Source: Ignavibacteria bacterium RIFOXYB12_FULL_35_14
GTDB lineage: Bacteria; Bacteroidota; Ignavibacteria; Ignavibacteriales; Ignavibacteriaceae
Assembly (NCBI GenBank): GCA_001803045.1
Contig: MHAR01000033.1
Span: forward strand, 31,799-95,798
Direction of reading: 5' to 3'
Length of the DNA: 64,000 bases
The notes beneath the pieces are model-generated. The model saw only the letters and a list, made by a program, of their open reading frames with translations, was not told where the DNA came from and did not search any database. Numbering within the stretch: the stretch's first letter is position 1; each line of letters begins with the position of its first letter. The translations under genes were made by a program, and so were the position numbers. This document shows positions 18,585 to 27,937 of this stretch, piece by piece.

Positions 18585-18785
18585 CTAAATCAGCAACGTT
18601 GCCTGGCGGAGAAAATATATAGGCCGAGAAAAAGAGCCGGTATTATAAAAAATAATTGTTACGTCGTTTGAATTTATTAAAGCAAATTTTTCGTCAGGGA
18701 AGCCGAGAGAGTTGTCCTGCGGGTTAATCTCAATAAAAAAGAATATTGAAAGAATAAATGCGGAGAGAACGTATCTGGTGTACAT
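18585..18785 (-). CDS. N-terminal fragment of the T9SS protein (signal peptide and first domain)
   Basis: A 66-residue frame starting at an ATG with a good AGGAG upstream. It begins with a signal peptide (MYTRYVLSAFILSIFFF) and continues INSNDVTIIFYNTGSF, which is the usual opening of large exported proteins of this group. It then runs off frame to a stop. If two bases of TATATA (18616-18621) are removed, the reading continues PIFSPPGNVADLVWKKLGYM straight into the 15907-18564 frame. So this is the front of that protein and not a gene of its own. The last residues given in this frame are an artefact of the shift. Confidence 0.8.
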   Translation of the reverse strand: MYTRYVLSAFILSIFFFIEINPQDNSLGFPDEKFALINSNDVTIIFYNTGSFSRPIYFLRQATLLI

Positions 18786-18882
18786 GCTAACTCCTACTAA
18801 AATATTTTTCCCAAGCGCTAAGTTATGCTTAGCAAAACCTAATGCTTTTTCAATTAAGATTCAATGTGCTAATTTAATATTA

Positions 18883-19263
18883 CTACGTGCTGTAATACAT
18901 ACTGCTATCAAGGTACGGCAAAACAGTAATTATCAATACAATTATGGCTATAATGTAAAGCACCATAAACACTAACGTAATTATTATAAAAATCTTCTGT
19001 ATGAAGAAGAACCGGCTTTGTCTTTCGAGTGCACGCTCAAGCATGTTGTTGTCGCTCGAAAGCATGAAAGATAAAAAAGAATCTGAGGATTCTCTTAATC
19101 GTAAACCGGAAATGATTAGCGGGATTCCTAAAATCGCGCCGATTATTGTAATAGAATAAAGCGCTCCGACAATTATATAAAATATGCCGACGAATCTCAT
19201 ATCGGAAGTTAATCTGGTGATCGTCGTTCTCAGCATGGGTATAGAACTAATTAGATCTGACAT
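18883..19263 (-). CDS. DUF5362-like small membrane protein
   Basis: A 126-residue protein with two hydrophobic hairpins: residues about 24-50 (VGIFYIIVGALYSITIIGAI) and 88-115 (a long Ile/Val-rich stretch). The linker has GLRLRESSDSFLSFM. The arrangement of two membrane pairs with a short amphipathic link matches DUF5362 proteins of unknown function. There is no catalytic motif. It stands between the T9SS gene and a small Cys-rich gene on the same strand. Whether they share a transcript is not clear. Confidence 0.65.
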   Translation of the reverse strand: MSDLISSIPMLRTTITRLTSDMRFVGIFYIIVGALYSITIIGAILGIPLIISGLRLRESSDSFLSFMLSSDNNMLERALERQSRFFFIQKIFIIITLVFMVLYIIAIIVLIITVLPYLDSSMYYST

Positions 19264-19344
19264 AATTTTTCTCCTAAAGGATTAATAAAAAATTATTGCG
19301 GTACGAATTTAATTAAGTCCGGAATTTTTCAAAGAAATTTCGCT

Positions 19345-19545
19345 TTAGTCGTGATGTTCTGCTGGAGGAATATTTTCTGCACCTTCAATCTTACCTATTA
19401 GCATTTCCGGATGATGTGTTAACATCGGTAAGCAATGTGAGCAAATAAATGGGGGCTTACCGGAATAGCTTAAGGTTACTAGGGGTATTTCATTTTCAGA
19501 CCGATTGCAGTTTAAGCAATGCTGAAGCTTGGTTTTTTCGTCCAT
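19345..19545 (-). CDS. small Cys-rich hypothetical protein
   Basis: A 66-residue protein with two Cys pairs, CLNC and CSHC, about 23 residues apart, which could bind a zinc ion as a small ribbon. The C-terminus is Glu/Pro/His-rich (EGAENIPPAEHHD). No signal peptide or membrane helix is seen. I do not recognise the family. It has AAAGGAA-like purines upstream of the ATG. It lies 81 nt upstream of the DUF5362-like gene in the same direction. Confidence 0.6.
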   Translation of the reverse strand: MDEKTKLQHCLNCNRSENEIPLVTLSYSGKPPFICSHCLPMLTHHPEMLIGKIEGAENIPPAEHHD

Positions 19546-20206
19546 ATAATTTCCTTTTAATAATTATTTATTTTCTTAGTGGTTAAGATATTATCACATT
19601 AGTGCAGAACAAAATGATTTTTAAGAAAAGGAATTGTGTAAGCCACTGCGGTCAAAAATAAATATGAAGCAGTAAAAAAGCCTTCTTAATTATCCGTATT
19701 AGACCGATTTTGATTATCACTGAATTCAATTGCTTTCCTAATTGATTACTCCTCCGTTTGAAAGAGAAATATTGCCTTTGCCGGAAAGGCTTTTCAAAAA
19801 CAAGTTATACTACAATTTGTAAAAATAAGCTGAGAGGGTTAAAGAGGACGACCTTATTGGGTTATTAGGGTTACTGATTTCAGACATTTAATCAACAAGT
19901 TAATACCTGTTTTCTGAAACCTTAGTAAAACAACTAACCTATTAAAATACGACCTTATCACCTTCTTTCTTTGGGATACATTGTGTAACAGAACTTTAAA
20001 ATTAAACCAATCTGAAATTTATTTGGACAGATATGGTTTTGGTCCAATATTTCTACAGAAAGTTTTATCCCTGGTTCGTTTGATCATATAAAAATGGTTT
20101 CCTTTAAACAGGAGTACAGTACTTAGAACTATCGGTTCTACTTTTTAAAATCAAAAAGGGCACGAAATACTCGCCCTTCTAATCGTTTCGATACCCGTAG
20201 CTCAGC
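19546..20206. other. 661-nt gap without a recognisable gene
   Basis: No frame of useful length is open on either strand. The sequence is AT-rich. A CTGAGAGGG at about 19831-19839 recalls the first part of a TPP riboswitch, but the rest of that motif is absent. The only support is for a terminator near the right end, serving the gene at 20207-20668. The long gap may hold promoters for the leftward Cys-rich gene or a decayed gene. Confidence 0.5.
20148..20178 (-). terminator. intrinsic terminator of the SnoaL-like gene
   Basis: On the minus strand AAGGGC and GCCCTT form a hairpin with an 11-base loop, and the 3' side continues CCCTTTTTGATTTTAAAA. The stem is short but the T-rich tail is clear. 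Confidence 0.6.
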
Positions 20207-20668
20207 TCACTTTTTAATTTCGCCGCCATGATCACCGACAAGCATCCATTTACCGGCCTTTTTCATCAAGATGTCAGTCCAGCGTCCTCTTTCGGTATTG
20301 GGTTTACCATCGACACCTTCTGTAACTTGTGTAAAATAATAATGTACGTAGGCAAAATCTCCGTTCACCCAAATTCTTGCGGGTGTAATTGTATAATACA
20401 TTACCTTACCTTTTGCTGTCCAATAACCAAAAGATTTTTTAACATCGGCTTTCGTGCCGGGTGCTTCGTTCTCATAAGACCAACCATAGTAAGATTCATC
20501 AAAGACAGATAGAAAATCCATTGGTCTATCCGATAAGCCGACTGCCCAGTAAGCATCAACTGCAGTCCAAACTTCCTTTTGAGCATCTGACCATTGTTGT
20601 GCTGGAGAGTTTGAAACAAAGAAGAAAAGAAAAAGAACGAAGAAAAAACCACCAAATAGTTTTTGCAT
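20207..20668 (-). CDS. exported SnoaL/DUF4440-like (NTF2 fold) protein
   Basis: A 153-residue protein with a signal peptide (cleavage near NSPAQQ). The remainder fits the NTF2-like fold of DUF4440/SnoaL proteins: a first helix KEVWTAVDAYWAV, VFDESYYGWSYENEAPG, and a strand pattern YTITPARIWVNGDFAYVHYYF and GRWTDILMKKAGKWMLVGDHGG at the end. Such proteins range from small enzymes to ligand-binding or scavenging proteins, and no catalytic residue can be named. It has an AGGAG ribosome binding site and its own terminator. It stands 130 nt downstream of the GH13 gene on the same strand. Confidence 0.75.
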   Translation of the reverse strand: MQKLFGGFFFVLFLFFFVSNSPAQQWSDAQKEVWTAVDAYWAVGLSDRPMDFLSVFDESYYGWSYENEAPGTKADVKKSFGYWTAKGKVMYYTITPARIWVNGDFAYVHYYFTQVTEGVDGKPNTERGRWTDILMKKAGKWMLVGDHGGEIKK

Positions 20669-20798
20669 TTTATTCTCCTAATAGAATATTATTTAAGATG
20701 TGAATTAACTGTGTGTTAAGATTAGAAAAGAACAGATGTGAACCAAACAATAATTGCCTCGCTGTGCTGTGGCACACAAGTTTAAAAAAGAAAATTTT

Positions 20799-22646
20799 TT
20801 ATTGTAAACGCAATACCGCTCCCCACTTAGCCGGAATGTTAATTTTTATTTTTAAGTTGATGCTTTGATATTCTGCCTTATCATTCAACAAATCAATCCA
20901 CTTTGAGTTAGCGGGAGTTTTTATTTCAGCTTGATGTATTTTATTGCTGTTGTTAAGCACAACAATAATTTTTTCATCATTGTAATTACGCGAGAACGCA
21001 TAAAGCTCTCTTTTATTATCTATCAAGACTGTTTCAAAGCTGCCAAGCTGAAGCGCAATGCTTTCATTTCTTATGCGGATGAGCTTCTTGTAGAATTCTA
21101 AAAGCTCATTGTTTACTTCAACTTTGTCATATTGCTTTTTAATCGTTTGATTTGGCAGGTGCCTCTCATCATCATATTTCACATCATCCCAAACCATTGG
21201 CTTGCGACAATCGGGATCGTTTGCACCCCACATCCCAGCCTCATCTCCATAATAAACCATCGGGGTACCAACATACGTCATTTGAAAAATTACAAACAGT
21301 TTTGCTATGCTCAATTCATAATCATTCGGTTTTCTTGTGTCATACTTAGGATTACTTCCTTTCGACACATCATAGTATTTAGCCCAATCTCTGAAACTTC
21401 CTAAATCTCGGTTAACTATGTGGGATAGCAATCTATTTGTGTCGTGGCTGTCGAATAAATTTTGCTGAACATATTCAACTCCACCAGGGAAAGCCTCTCT
21501 CAATTCTCGGAGTATTCTATCGAACTTGCTTGTTTTAATTCTTGATTTATCGCTTACAAAATATTCTGAGCAGGTAAACGCAAAATTGTAGTTCATCACA
21601 GCATCGAACTCATCTCCTTTAAGATAGGGCTTGATTACTTTTATCGAATCGATGACTTCTGCTGTCAAATATGCCTGGGGATTAATTGACTTTACTTGCT
21701 TTCTCCAATCTTTCCAGAAAGGATGCTTAATACAAAATGCAACATCAAGCCGCCATCCGTCAATTCCGTCTTCAGGATTGCCATCGTTATTAGGATCCAT
21801 CCATCTTCTAGTTATATCGAAAATATATTTCTTCGGTGCCTCAACAATTCCATTTTCATCCTCTCTGAGTTCAGGAAGTTCCTTCACGCCAAACCAACCT
21901 TCATATTCGAACTTCTTTCCCATCTTAGGATCATCCCAGGATTTTATTGTGAACCAATCTTTGTAATTAGAATTTTGCTGATTCTTCACAACATCTTTAA
22001 ATGCCCAGCTATTCAATCCCATGTGGTTGAACACGCCATCAATTATAATGTACATTTTTCTTTGGTGAACTTGCCTAACCAATTCAAGAAATAATTTATC
22101 TGCCGAAGTCCAGATCCAAGTTGATGGATCATCCGGAATTTCTTTTGCAATCAATTCTCTGTCACCATTAGGGTTGGGTCCAAAATTCGGATCAACATGA
22201 TGATAAGTTGTCCCATCATACTTATGAAGAGATGGTGCTTCGAAGATTGGGTTAAGATAAAGCGCCGTTATTCCCAAATCTTGCAAATAATCGAGCTTAT
22301 CAATTATGCCCTGCAAATCACCGCCGTATCTTCTTCGCTGAAGATTAAACCAGATATCTTTTCCGTTCTGTTTCTCATATGGCTGAAGTTGATACCAATC
22401 CGATGTCCACGGATGAATTTGCCAAGGAGAATTATCATCGTGCGGATATGCGCCCTCAATATCTTTTACTGTTGGATCATTACTTAAATCTCCGTTTCGA
22501 AATCTTTCGGGAAAGATTTGATACCAGACAACTTTCTTTGCCCACTGGGGAACAAAATCATTTTTTTCTTTTGTCATAGTGTTATCTTCTTTTAATAAAA
22601 ATGAAAGTGCAGTAACGCCAAAAATCAAAACAAATAATTGTTTCAT
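20799..22646 (-). CDS. GH13 family glycosidase (neopullulanase/cyclomaltodextrinase-like)
   Basis: A 615-residue GH13 enzyme that hydrolyses alpha-glucan bonds. The conserved regions are present: region I DGVFNHMG (about 203-210), region II DGWRLDVAF with the nucleophile Asp301, region III YLTAEVID with the acid/base Glu330, and region IV FDSHDTNR with Asp402. The early motif VVWYQIFPERFRNGD and GGDLQGIIDKLDYLQDLG are typical of the neopullulanase/cyclomaltodextrinase group, and all catalytic residues are kept. The N-terminus has a hydrophobic segment (LFVLIFGVTALSFLL) that could be a signal peptide, or translation may start at Met24. The alkD-like gene lies just upstream with one nucleotide between them. 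Confidence 0.9.
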   Translation of the reverse strand: MKQLFVLIFGVTALSFLLKEDNTMTKEKNDFVPQWAKKVVWYQIFPERFRNGDLSNDPTVKDIEGAYPHDDNSPWQIHPWTSDWYQLQPYEKQNGKDIWFNLQRRRYGGDLQGIIDKLDYLQDLGITALYLNPIFEAPSLHKYDGTTYHHVDPNFGPNPNGDRELIAKEIPDDPSTWIWTSADKLFLELVRQVHQRKMYIIIDGVFNHMGLNSWAFKDVVKNQQNSNYKDWFTIKSWDDPKMGKKFEYEGWFGVKELPELREDENGIVEAPKKYIFDITRRWMDPNNDGNPEDGIDGWRLDVAFCIKHPFWKDWRKQVKSINPQAYLTAEVIDSIKVIKPYLKGDEFDAVMNYNFAFTCSEYFVSDKSRIKTSKFDRILRELREAFPGGVEYVQQNLFDSHDTNRLLSHIVNRDLGSFRDWAKYYDVSKGSNPKYDTRKPNDYELSIAKLFVIFQMTYVGTPMVYYGDEAGMWGANDPDCRKPMVWDDVKYDDERHLPNQTIKKQYDKVEVNNELLEFYKKLIRIRNESIALQLGSFETVLIDNKRELYAFSRNYNDEKIIVVLNNSNKIHQAEIKTPANSKWIDLLNDKAEYQSINLKIKINIPAKWGAVLRLQ

Positions 22647-22647
22647 T

Positions 22648-23352
22648 TCAAATTTCTCCTTTCAAATAAGATTGTCTCTTTTTCTCGGGGAATTTTTCAA
22701 TTGCATATCGAAGCATTGTTCTCGGCATGTTTTTGTACTGTTTTTTCAGAAACGCTTCTTCTATTTTCACATCTCGATTACCAATTTCCCTCAGCATCCA
22801 GCCAACTGCTTTGTGAATTAAATCGTGTTCATCTTTTAACAGAACATCGGCAATTTCAAAAGTCGTATCATATAAACCGTTCTTTATAAAATGAAAAGTT
22901 GACATAATGGCGATTCGTCTCTTCCAAAGGTTTTTTGATCGTGTAAATTTAAAAAGTATTTGCTTATCTTTTTCTAAAAGATAGGCACCAATAATTTTTT
23001 CAGCGGAGAGATCAACCAGGTCCCAGTTATTTACTCGTTTTAAGTTTTTAAGATAAAAATCATAAATGACTTTTTTCTTCTCTTCATCACCTTTACTGTA
23101 TTGCTCTGTCAAAATGAAAAGGGCAATCAGCCGCTCTTCATGCATCTTTGAATAAAGAAGCTCTTGGATTTCGGGCAATGCTAAGTCTTTAAATTCCTTG
23201 GCAATCTTTCTTGAAACAGGAACTTTTATTCCTAGAAATTCATCACTTTCACCATATTCGCCTTTTCCAGTTTTGAAAAAGCGCAAGTAGACTTTTGCTT
23301 GTTCAGGATTAGCTTGCTTTTTTAAGATTGCCCGCAGACTTTTTAGCGACAT
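22648..23352 (-). CDS. DNA alkylation repair protein, AlkD-like
   Basis: A 234-residue all-helical HEAT-repeat-like protein matching the AlkD family of DNA glycosylases that excise positively charged alkylated bases such as 7-methylguanine and 3-methyladenine. Seen motifs include YFKTGKGEYG-type opening (RFFKTGKGEYGESDEFLG), LFILTEQYS, a WDLVDLSAEKIIGAYL segment, and EHDLIHKAVGWMLREIG near residues 180-196. The length and the alternating helices fit the family. Its stop codon is followed after one nucleotide by the GH13 start, so they are probably translated from one message, although there is no clear functional link. Moderate to good certainty for the family. Confidence 0.85.
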   Translation of the reverse strand: MSLKSLRAILKKQANPEQAKVYLRFFKTGKGEYGESDEFLGIKVPVSRKIAKEFKDLALPEIQELLYSKMHEERLIALFILTEQYSKGDEEKKKVIYDFYLKNLKRVNNWDLVDLSAEKIIGAYLLEKDKQILFKFTRSKNLWKRRIAIMSTFHFIKNGLYDTTFEIADVLLKDEHDLIHKAVGWMLREIGNRDVKIEEAFLKKQYKNMPRTMLRYAIEKFPEKKRQSYLKGEI

Positions 23353-23622
23353 ACTGTTTCCTCAAAATCCAATTGTAAAAATAAGTATTTTTATTTATAG
23401 GTTTAATTGACGATTGAGATATTTGATTTTACTATTTTTTGAATTGCAAATGCAACCATTTTATCCCGTGTAAAAAGTACTGGAATGAAAGTTGGGGTTC
23501 AGTTTAAAATCATAGACGGGCCACTAATCAAATTATAAAACCGTTTATCAAATGCTTTGTTAAGAGATTTTTAATTTATTATAAATTAAAGTTCAATTTT
23601 TAAACTAAATGGGAGATACAAC

Positions 23623-26358
23623 ATGTACAAACAAAAAATTCTTTTCGCACTCTTAATCCTTCTTTTTGCGTTCTGGAAAACTCCGGCACAGAAAGTGGAT
23701 GACATTAACATTCCTTATCAAAAATTTGTGCTTGATAATGGACTTACATTAATTGTTCATGAAGATCACAAGGCGCCGATTGTTGCAGTTAATGTTTGGT
23801 ATCATGTCGGATCAAAAAATGAAAAGCAAGGAAAAACTGGTTTTGCGCATCTGTTTGAACATTTGATGTTTAACGGAAGTGAAAACTTTAACGACGATTA
23901 CTTTCAAGTACTTGAAAGAGTCGGTGCAACCGACCTTAACGGCACAACCAATAAAGACAGAACAAATTATTTTCAGAATGTGCCAACCTCGGCTTTCGAT
24001 CTTGTGTTGTGGATGGAATCCGATAGAATGGGGCATTTGCTCGGTGTTATTACACAGGAAAGATTAGATGAACAACGCGGAGTTGTGCAAAATGAAAAAC
24101 GACAGGGTGAGAACAATCCTTATGCGATAAGCTCCGAGATTATTACCACAAATACTTATCCGAAGGGCCATCCATATTCATGGACAGTTATTGGTTTCAT
24201 GGAAGATTTGAGCGCTGCTTCGCTTGAAGATGTTCATGAATGGTTCAATAAATATTACGGCTCTGCTAACGCCGTGCTTGTAATTGCGGGGGATGTGAAT
24301 GCAGATGAAGTTAAACAAAAAGTTGAAAAATATTTTGGCGATATACCACCGGGACCACCGGTTACAAAGCATCAAACGTGGGTTGCTAAAATGACAGGGA
24401 CAAAACGCCAAGTGGCTCAAGACCGAGTTCCTCAATCAAGAATTTATAAAACATGGAACGTTTCCGAGTGGGGTTCTAAAGAACTAGCTTTTCTTGATCT
24501 GGTCAGCGACGTACTTGCTCAAGGTAAAACTTCACGATTATATAAACGGCTTGTTTACGAGAATCAAATTGCTACCGATGTTAGCGCTTATTATTCGCCC
24601 GGTGAAATTGGCAGCCAATTCCAAATTACTGCTACTGCAAAACCTGGCGATGATCTTACGAAAGTTGAAAAAGCAATTGACGAAGAACTCACGAAATTTC
24701 TTAAAGATGGTCCAACGGAAAAAGAACTACAGCGAGTAAAAACACAACACATTGCGGGTTTCGTTAGGGGAATAGAACGAATCGGCGGCTTTGGAGGCAA
24801 GTCTGATATTCTTGCACAAAGCCAGGTCTATGGTGGAAGTCCGGATTATTATAAAACATATCTTAAGTTTGTTAATGAAGCGACAGTAAAAGATTTAAAG
24901 CAAGCTGCCATCGACTGGTTATCCGATGGACAAAACATTCTTGAAATTCATCCGTATCCATCCTTTAAAACTTTAGCATCAGATGTTGACAGATCAAAGC
25001 TTCCGGAGACACAAACTCCTCCGGATGCGAAATTCCCTAAAGTGGAAAAGACAACTCTCTCAAACGGATTAAAGGTTTATCTTGCAACCAGATCTTCCAT
25101 CCCGGTGGTTAACATGAACCTGTACGTTGATGCAGGATTTGCTGCAGATCAATCCGTACTTGCAGGAACAGCGAGCTTAATGTCCAACATGATGGACGAA
25201 GGAACTAAAACAAGAAATGCTTTACAAATAAGTGAAGAGCTTGAAATGCTTGGTGCTCAGCTTAGCACTAACTCAGGAATGGATGTGTCGTCGGTTTATC
25301 TTTCAAGCTTAAAATCTAATCTTGATAAATCTCTAGATTTGTTTGCGGATGTTATCCTTAATCCTTCTTTTCCCGAGAAAGAGCTTGACAGATTAAAAAA
25401 GGAAAGAATTGCACAAATTAAAAGAGAAAAGTTAACCCCGGTGATAATGGGGCAAAGAGTATTTCCCAAGTTTTTATACGGCAAAGATCATGCTTACGGC
25501 AATCCTTTAACCGGATCCGGATATGAAGAAACTGTTTCAAAATTAACAACTAAGGAACTCATCGATTTTCATAAAACATGGTTCAAACCGAATAATTCCA
25601 GCCTGATAATTGTTGGCGATATTACGCTAAATGAAATAAAACCTAAGCTCGAAAAGTTATTCAAGGATTGGAAATCTGGGGAAGTGCCGAACAAAAATAT
25701 TGGCTCTGTTGAAGAAGCAAAGAAACCTATTATTTACCTCATAGACAAACCAGGCGCGGCTCAATCAATAATATTTGCGGGAAACATTGCTCCGCTAAAA
25801 TCAGATCCAGATGATATTGCAATTGAATCAATGAATCATGTGCTTGGCGGGTCCTTCACATCAAGAATTAACATGAATTTGCGAGAAGATAAACATTGGT
25901 CATACGGATCAGGAAGTTTCTTGTTCGGATTGAAAGGTCCCCGCCCGATAATGTCGTATGCTTTAGTACAAACCGATAAGACAACCGAATCAATACAAGA
26001 AGTTTACAAAGAGTTTAGCGAGATTTTAGGTTCGCGACCTGTTACCGAAGATGAACTGAATAAAATAAAACAAAATCGGGTTTTAAGGCTGCCGGGTTCT
26101 TGGGAAACTAATTCTGCAGTTCTTAGCTCGATCGGAAACATTATAATGTTCAGTCTTCCCGAAAATTATTATGAGACTTATCCTGAAAAAGTAAAGGGTT
26201 TGAGCTTGGACGATATGAACAATGCTGCTGCAAAGACTCTGAAACCTGAAAATTTAATTTGGGTAGTGGTTGGCGATAAAGCAAAAATAGAAGAGGGATT
26301 AAAAACATTAGGGTACGACCTCTTTTATGCCGATGCGGATGGGAACGTAATTCCTTAA
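23623..26358 (+). CDS. M16 family zinc metallopeptidase, exported, two-module
   Basis: A 911-residue exported peptidase made of two tandem M16 modules, as in Bacteroidota proteins that act as a fused PqqF-like pair. The N-terminus is a signal peptide. The first module has the inverted zinc motif HLFEH (His76, Glu79, His80), with the third zinc ligand expected in the QNEKRQ region downstream. The second module (about residue 470 on, KVEKTTLSNGLKVYL) lacks an HxxEH motif, so it is probably non-catalytic and helps form the clam-shell chamber. It would degrade peptides in the periplasm. It has a good terminator downstream and stands alone. Confidence 0.93.
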   Translation: MYKQKILFALLILLFAFWKTPAQKVDDINIPYQKFVLDNGLTLIVHEDHKAPIVAVNVWYHVGSKNEKQGKTGFAHLFEHLMFNGSENFNDDYFQVLERVGATDLNGTTNKDRTNYFQNVPTSAFDLVLWMESDRMGHLLGVITQERLDEQRGVVQNEKRQGENNPYAISSEIITTNTYPKGHPYSWTVIGFMEDLSAASLEDVHEWFNKYYGSANAVLVIAGDVNADEVKQKVEKYFGDIPPGPPVTKHQTWVAKMTGTKRQVAQDRVPQSRIYKTWNVSEWGSKELAFLDLVSDVLAQGKTSRLYKRLVYENQIATDVSAYYSPGEIGSQFQITATAKPGDDLTKVEKAIDEELTKFLKDGPTEKELQRVKTQHIAGFVRGIERIGGFGGKSDILAQSQVYGGSPDYYKTYLKFVNEATVKDLKQAAIDWLSDGQNILEIHPYPSFKTLASDVDRSKLPETQTPPDAKFPKVEKTTLSNGLKVYLATRSSIPVVNMNLYVDAGFAADQSVLAGTASLMSNMMDEGTKTRNALQISEELEMLGAQLSTNSGMDVSSVYLSSLKSNLDKSLDLFADVILNPSFPEKELDRLKKERIAQIKREKLTPVIMGQRVFPKFLYGKDHAYGNPLTGSGYEETVSKLTTKELIDFHKTWFKPNNSSLIIVGDITLNEIKPKLEKLFKDWKSGEVPNKNIGSVEEAKKPIIYLIDKPGAAQSIIFAGNIAPLKSDPDDIAIESMNHVLGGSFTSRINMNLREDKHWSYGSGSFLFGLKGPRPIMSYALVQTDKTTESIQEVYKEFSEILGSRPVTEDELNKIKQNRVLRLPGSWETNSAVLSSIGNIIMFSLPENYYETYPEKVKGLSLDDMNNAAAKTLKPENLIWVVVGDKAKIEEGLKTLGYDLFYADADGNVIP

Positions 26359-26382
26359 TTAGAAACCTATTATTAACTCAAC

Positions 26383-26420
26383 AAAACCCCGGATGCAAGA
26401 TGTTTTCGGGGTTTTTTATT
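26383..26420 (+). terminator. intrinsic terminator of the M16 peptidase gene
   Basis: AAAACCCCG (26383-26391) pairs with CGGGGTTTT (26407-26415), and a T-run follows directly (TTTTTTATT). It lies 25 nt after the stop codon. Confidence 0.85.
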
Positions 26421-26474
26421 GTTCCAATCGCTTTCATTTTTTTAATTTAGAACTCACCTCATGCAAGTGAGTGT

Positions 26475-26575
26475 AAAACCTCCGAGGTTTTGTAATTAGT
26501 ATATTCTTAAAGTTATCTTTTGGTTCTTAATTGAAAATATTTTTATAAAACCATTCATTGAAACCTCGGAGGTTT
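26475..26575. repeat. pair of inverted palindromic repeats, AAACCTCCGAGGTTT type
   Basis: AAAACCTCCGAGGTTTT (26475-26491) and its reverse complement form AAACCTCGGAGGTTT (26561-26575) are each near-palindromes and are inverted with respect to each other, 70 nt apart. This is a REP-like arrangement found in intergenic DNA of this phylum. No gene is nearby apart from the M16 terminator and the MFS start. Confidence 0.75.
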
Positions 26576-26634
26576 GTCATTTTGCGTAATGTGCGATAGA
26601 GGCTAGATTTACTCAACCAAACAAATAACAGTCT

Positions 26635-27792
26635 ATGAAACGTCTTCCCAAGCAAGTTATCCTTCTCAGCTTAATCAGCCTTTTTACGGATATGGCAAGC
26701 GAAATGCTTTATCCGATCACTCCGATCTTCCTAACATCGGTGCTTGGTGCATCAATGGCTGTAGTTGGTATGATAGAAGGATTGGCAGAAGTAACCGCTG
26801 GATTACTTAAAGGATATTTCGGTGTATTATCCGATAAGCTTGGTAAGAGATCAATCTTTGTCGTATTTGGATATGCCCTCTCTGCAATTTCAAAACCATT
26901 GCCTGGTGTTTTTCCAAACACATTAGCAGTCCTATTCTCAAGGATTACAGATAGAATCGGAAAAGGAGTTCGTACTGCTCCGCGTGATGCTTTGCTTGCA
27001 AGCTATGCTGAAAATAATACGGGGGCAGTGTTTGGCTTTCATCGTGCAATGGATACGCTTGGAGCTGTCATTGGTCCGCTGTTAGCATTATTAATGTTGA
27101 ATTTCTTCAAGTTTAACTATCAAATTATTTTTATAATTGCGTTTATACCATCTTTGATCGCTGTTCTTTTTACTTTTTTAATTAAAGATAAGAAATTAGA
27201 AAAAAGTTTACAGCTTAAAACTAATCTTCCTGCTTTCTGGAAAAGCTCACCCTCTCAATACAAAACTCTCTTCATTTTGATAACAATTTTCTCTCTGGTA
27301 AACAGCAGCGATGTTTTCCTGATTTTGAAATCTAAAAACATTTCCGGCTCCGATACTTTAGCAATAGCAGGATACATTTTTTACAATATCGTTTATGCCG
27401 CATCATCATACCCGCTCGGAATTCTCTCTGATAAGATTGGCAAGAAAAAAGTATTCATCATTGGATTGTTAATCTTTTCTGTGGTTTACTTTGGATTTGC
27501 GTCACTAACCAGCTTCGTATTCATCTGGATTTTATTTGCTTTCTACGGAATTTATGCATCATCAACAGAGGGAGTATTAAAGGCATGGGTAAGCGATTTG
27601 GTTCCAGATCAAAACAGAGGATCGGCAATAGGTTTGATAACAATGTCATCAAGCATTGCTGTTATGCTGGGTTCCATTCTTGCAGGATATTTGTGGGATA
27701 TCTTCGGCTCCCATGTTCCGTTTTATTTATCATCAGCCGTTAGCTTGCTGGTTGCTGTTCTCCTTTACCGCTTTAGTAAAAGTAAATCGTGA
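26635..27792 (+). CDS. MFS transporter
   Basis: A 385-residue integral membrane protein with 10-12 hydrophobic helices. It shows the major facilitator loop signature GVLSDKLGKRS between helices 2 and 3 and a repeat of it in the second half (GILSDKIGKKKV). The N-terminus LLSLISLFTDMASEMLYPITPIF is typical of a family of MFS members of unknown substrate in bacteria. Substrate is not predictable from this sequence; drug or sugar efflux are possible. It stands alone, with the palindromic repeats upstream and a dispersed repeat downstream. Confidence 0.9.
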   Translation: MKRLPKQVILLSLISLFTDMASEMLYPITPIFLTSVLGASMAVVGMIEGLAEVTAGLLKGYFGVLSDKLGKRSIFVVFGYALSAISKPLPGVFPNTLAVLFSRITDRIGKGVRTAPRDALLASYAENNTGAVFGFHRAMDTLGAVIGPLLALLMLNFFKFNYQIIFIIAFIPSLIAVLFTFLIKDKKLEKSLQLKTNLPAFWKSSPSQYKTLFILITIFSLVNSSDVFLILKSKNISGSDTLAIAGYIFYNIVYAASSYPLGILSDKIGKKKVFIIGLLIFSVVYFGFASLTSFVFIWILFAFYGIYASSTEGVLKAWVSDLVPDQNRGSAIGLITMSSSIAVMLGSILAGYLWDIFGSHVPFYLSSAVSLLVAVLLYRFSKSKS

Positions 27793-27810
27793 TTACGCTC
27801 AGCAATAAAC

Positions 27811-27907
27811 TTCCTTTGTACTTCTTAGAGTCTTTGTGTCTTGGTGGCAAATTATCTTTGTCTTCTGAGAAGTAACATTCGCCACAAAGACTCGAAGGCA
27901 CAAAAAT
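27811..27907. repeat. second copy of the CACAAAGAC dispersed inverted repeat
   Basis: TTCTTAGAGTCTTTGTGTCT with TGGTGGCAAA on the left pairs imperfectly with GCCACAAAGACTCGAAGGCAC on the right. It is related to the copy at 8249-8383. It lies between two convergent genes and may also help end transcription. Confidence 0.6.
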
Positions 27908-27937
27908 ACACTATCAACGACAAAAATCATTCGATCC

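Noticed and set aside
19820..19960. CTGAGAGGG in a long gap, like the start of a TPP riboswitch
   Set aside because: The rest of the TPP consensus (ACCTGAT-GGATAATGCCAG-like part) is missing and no thiamine gene is beside it.
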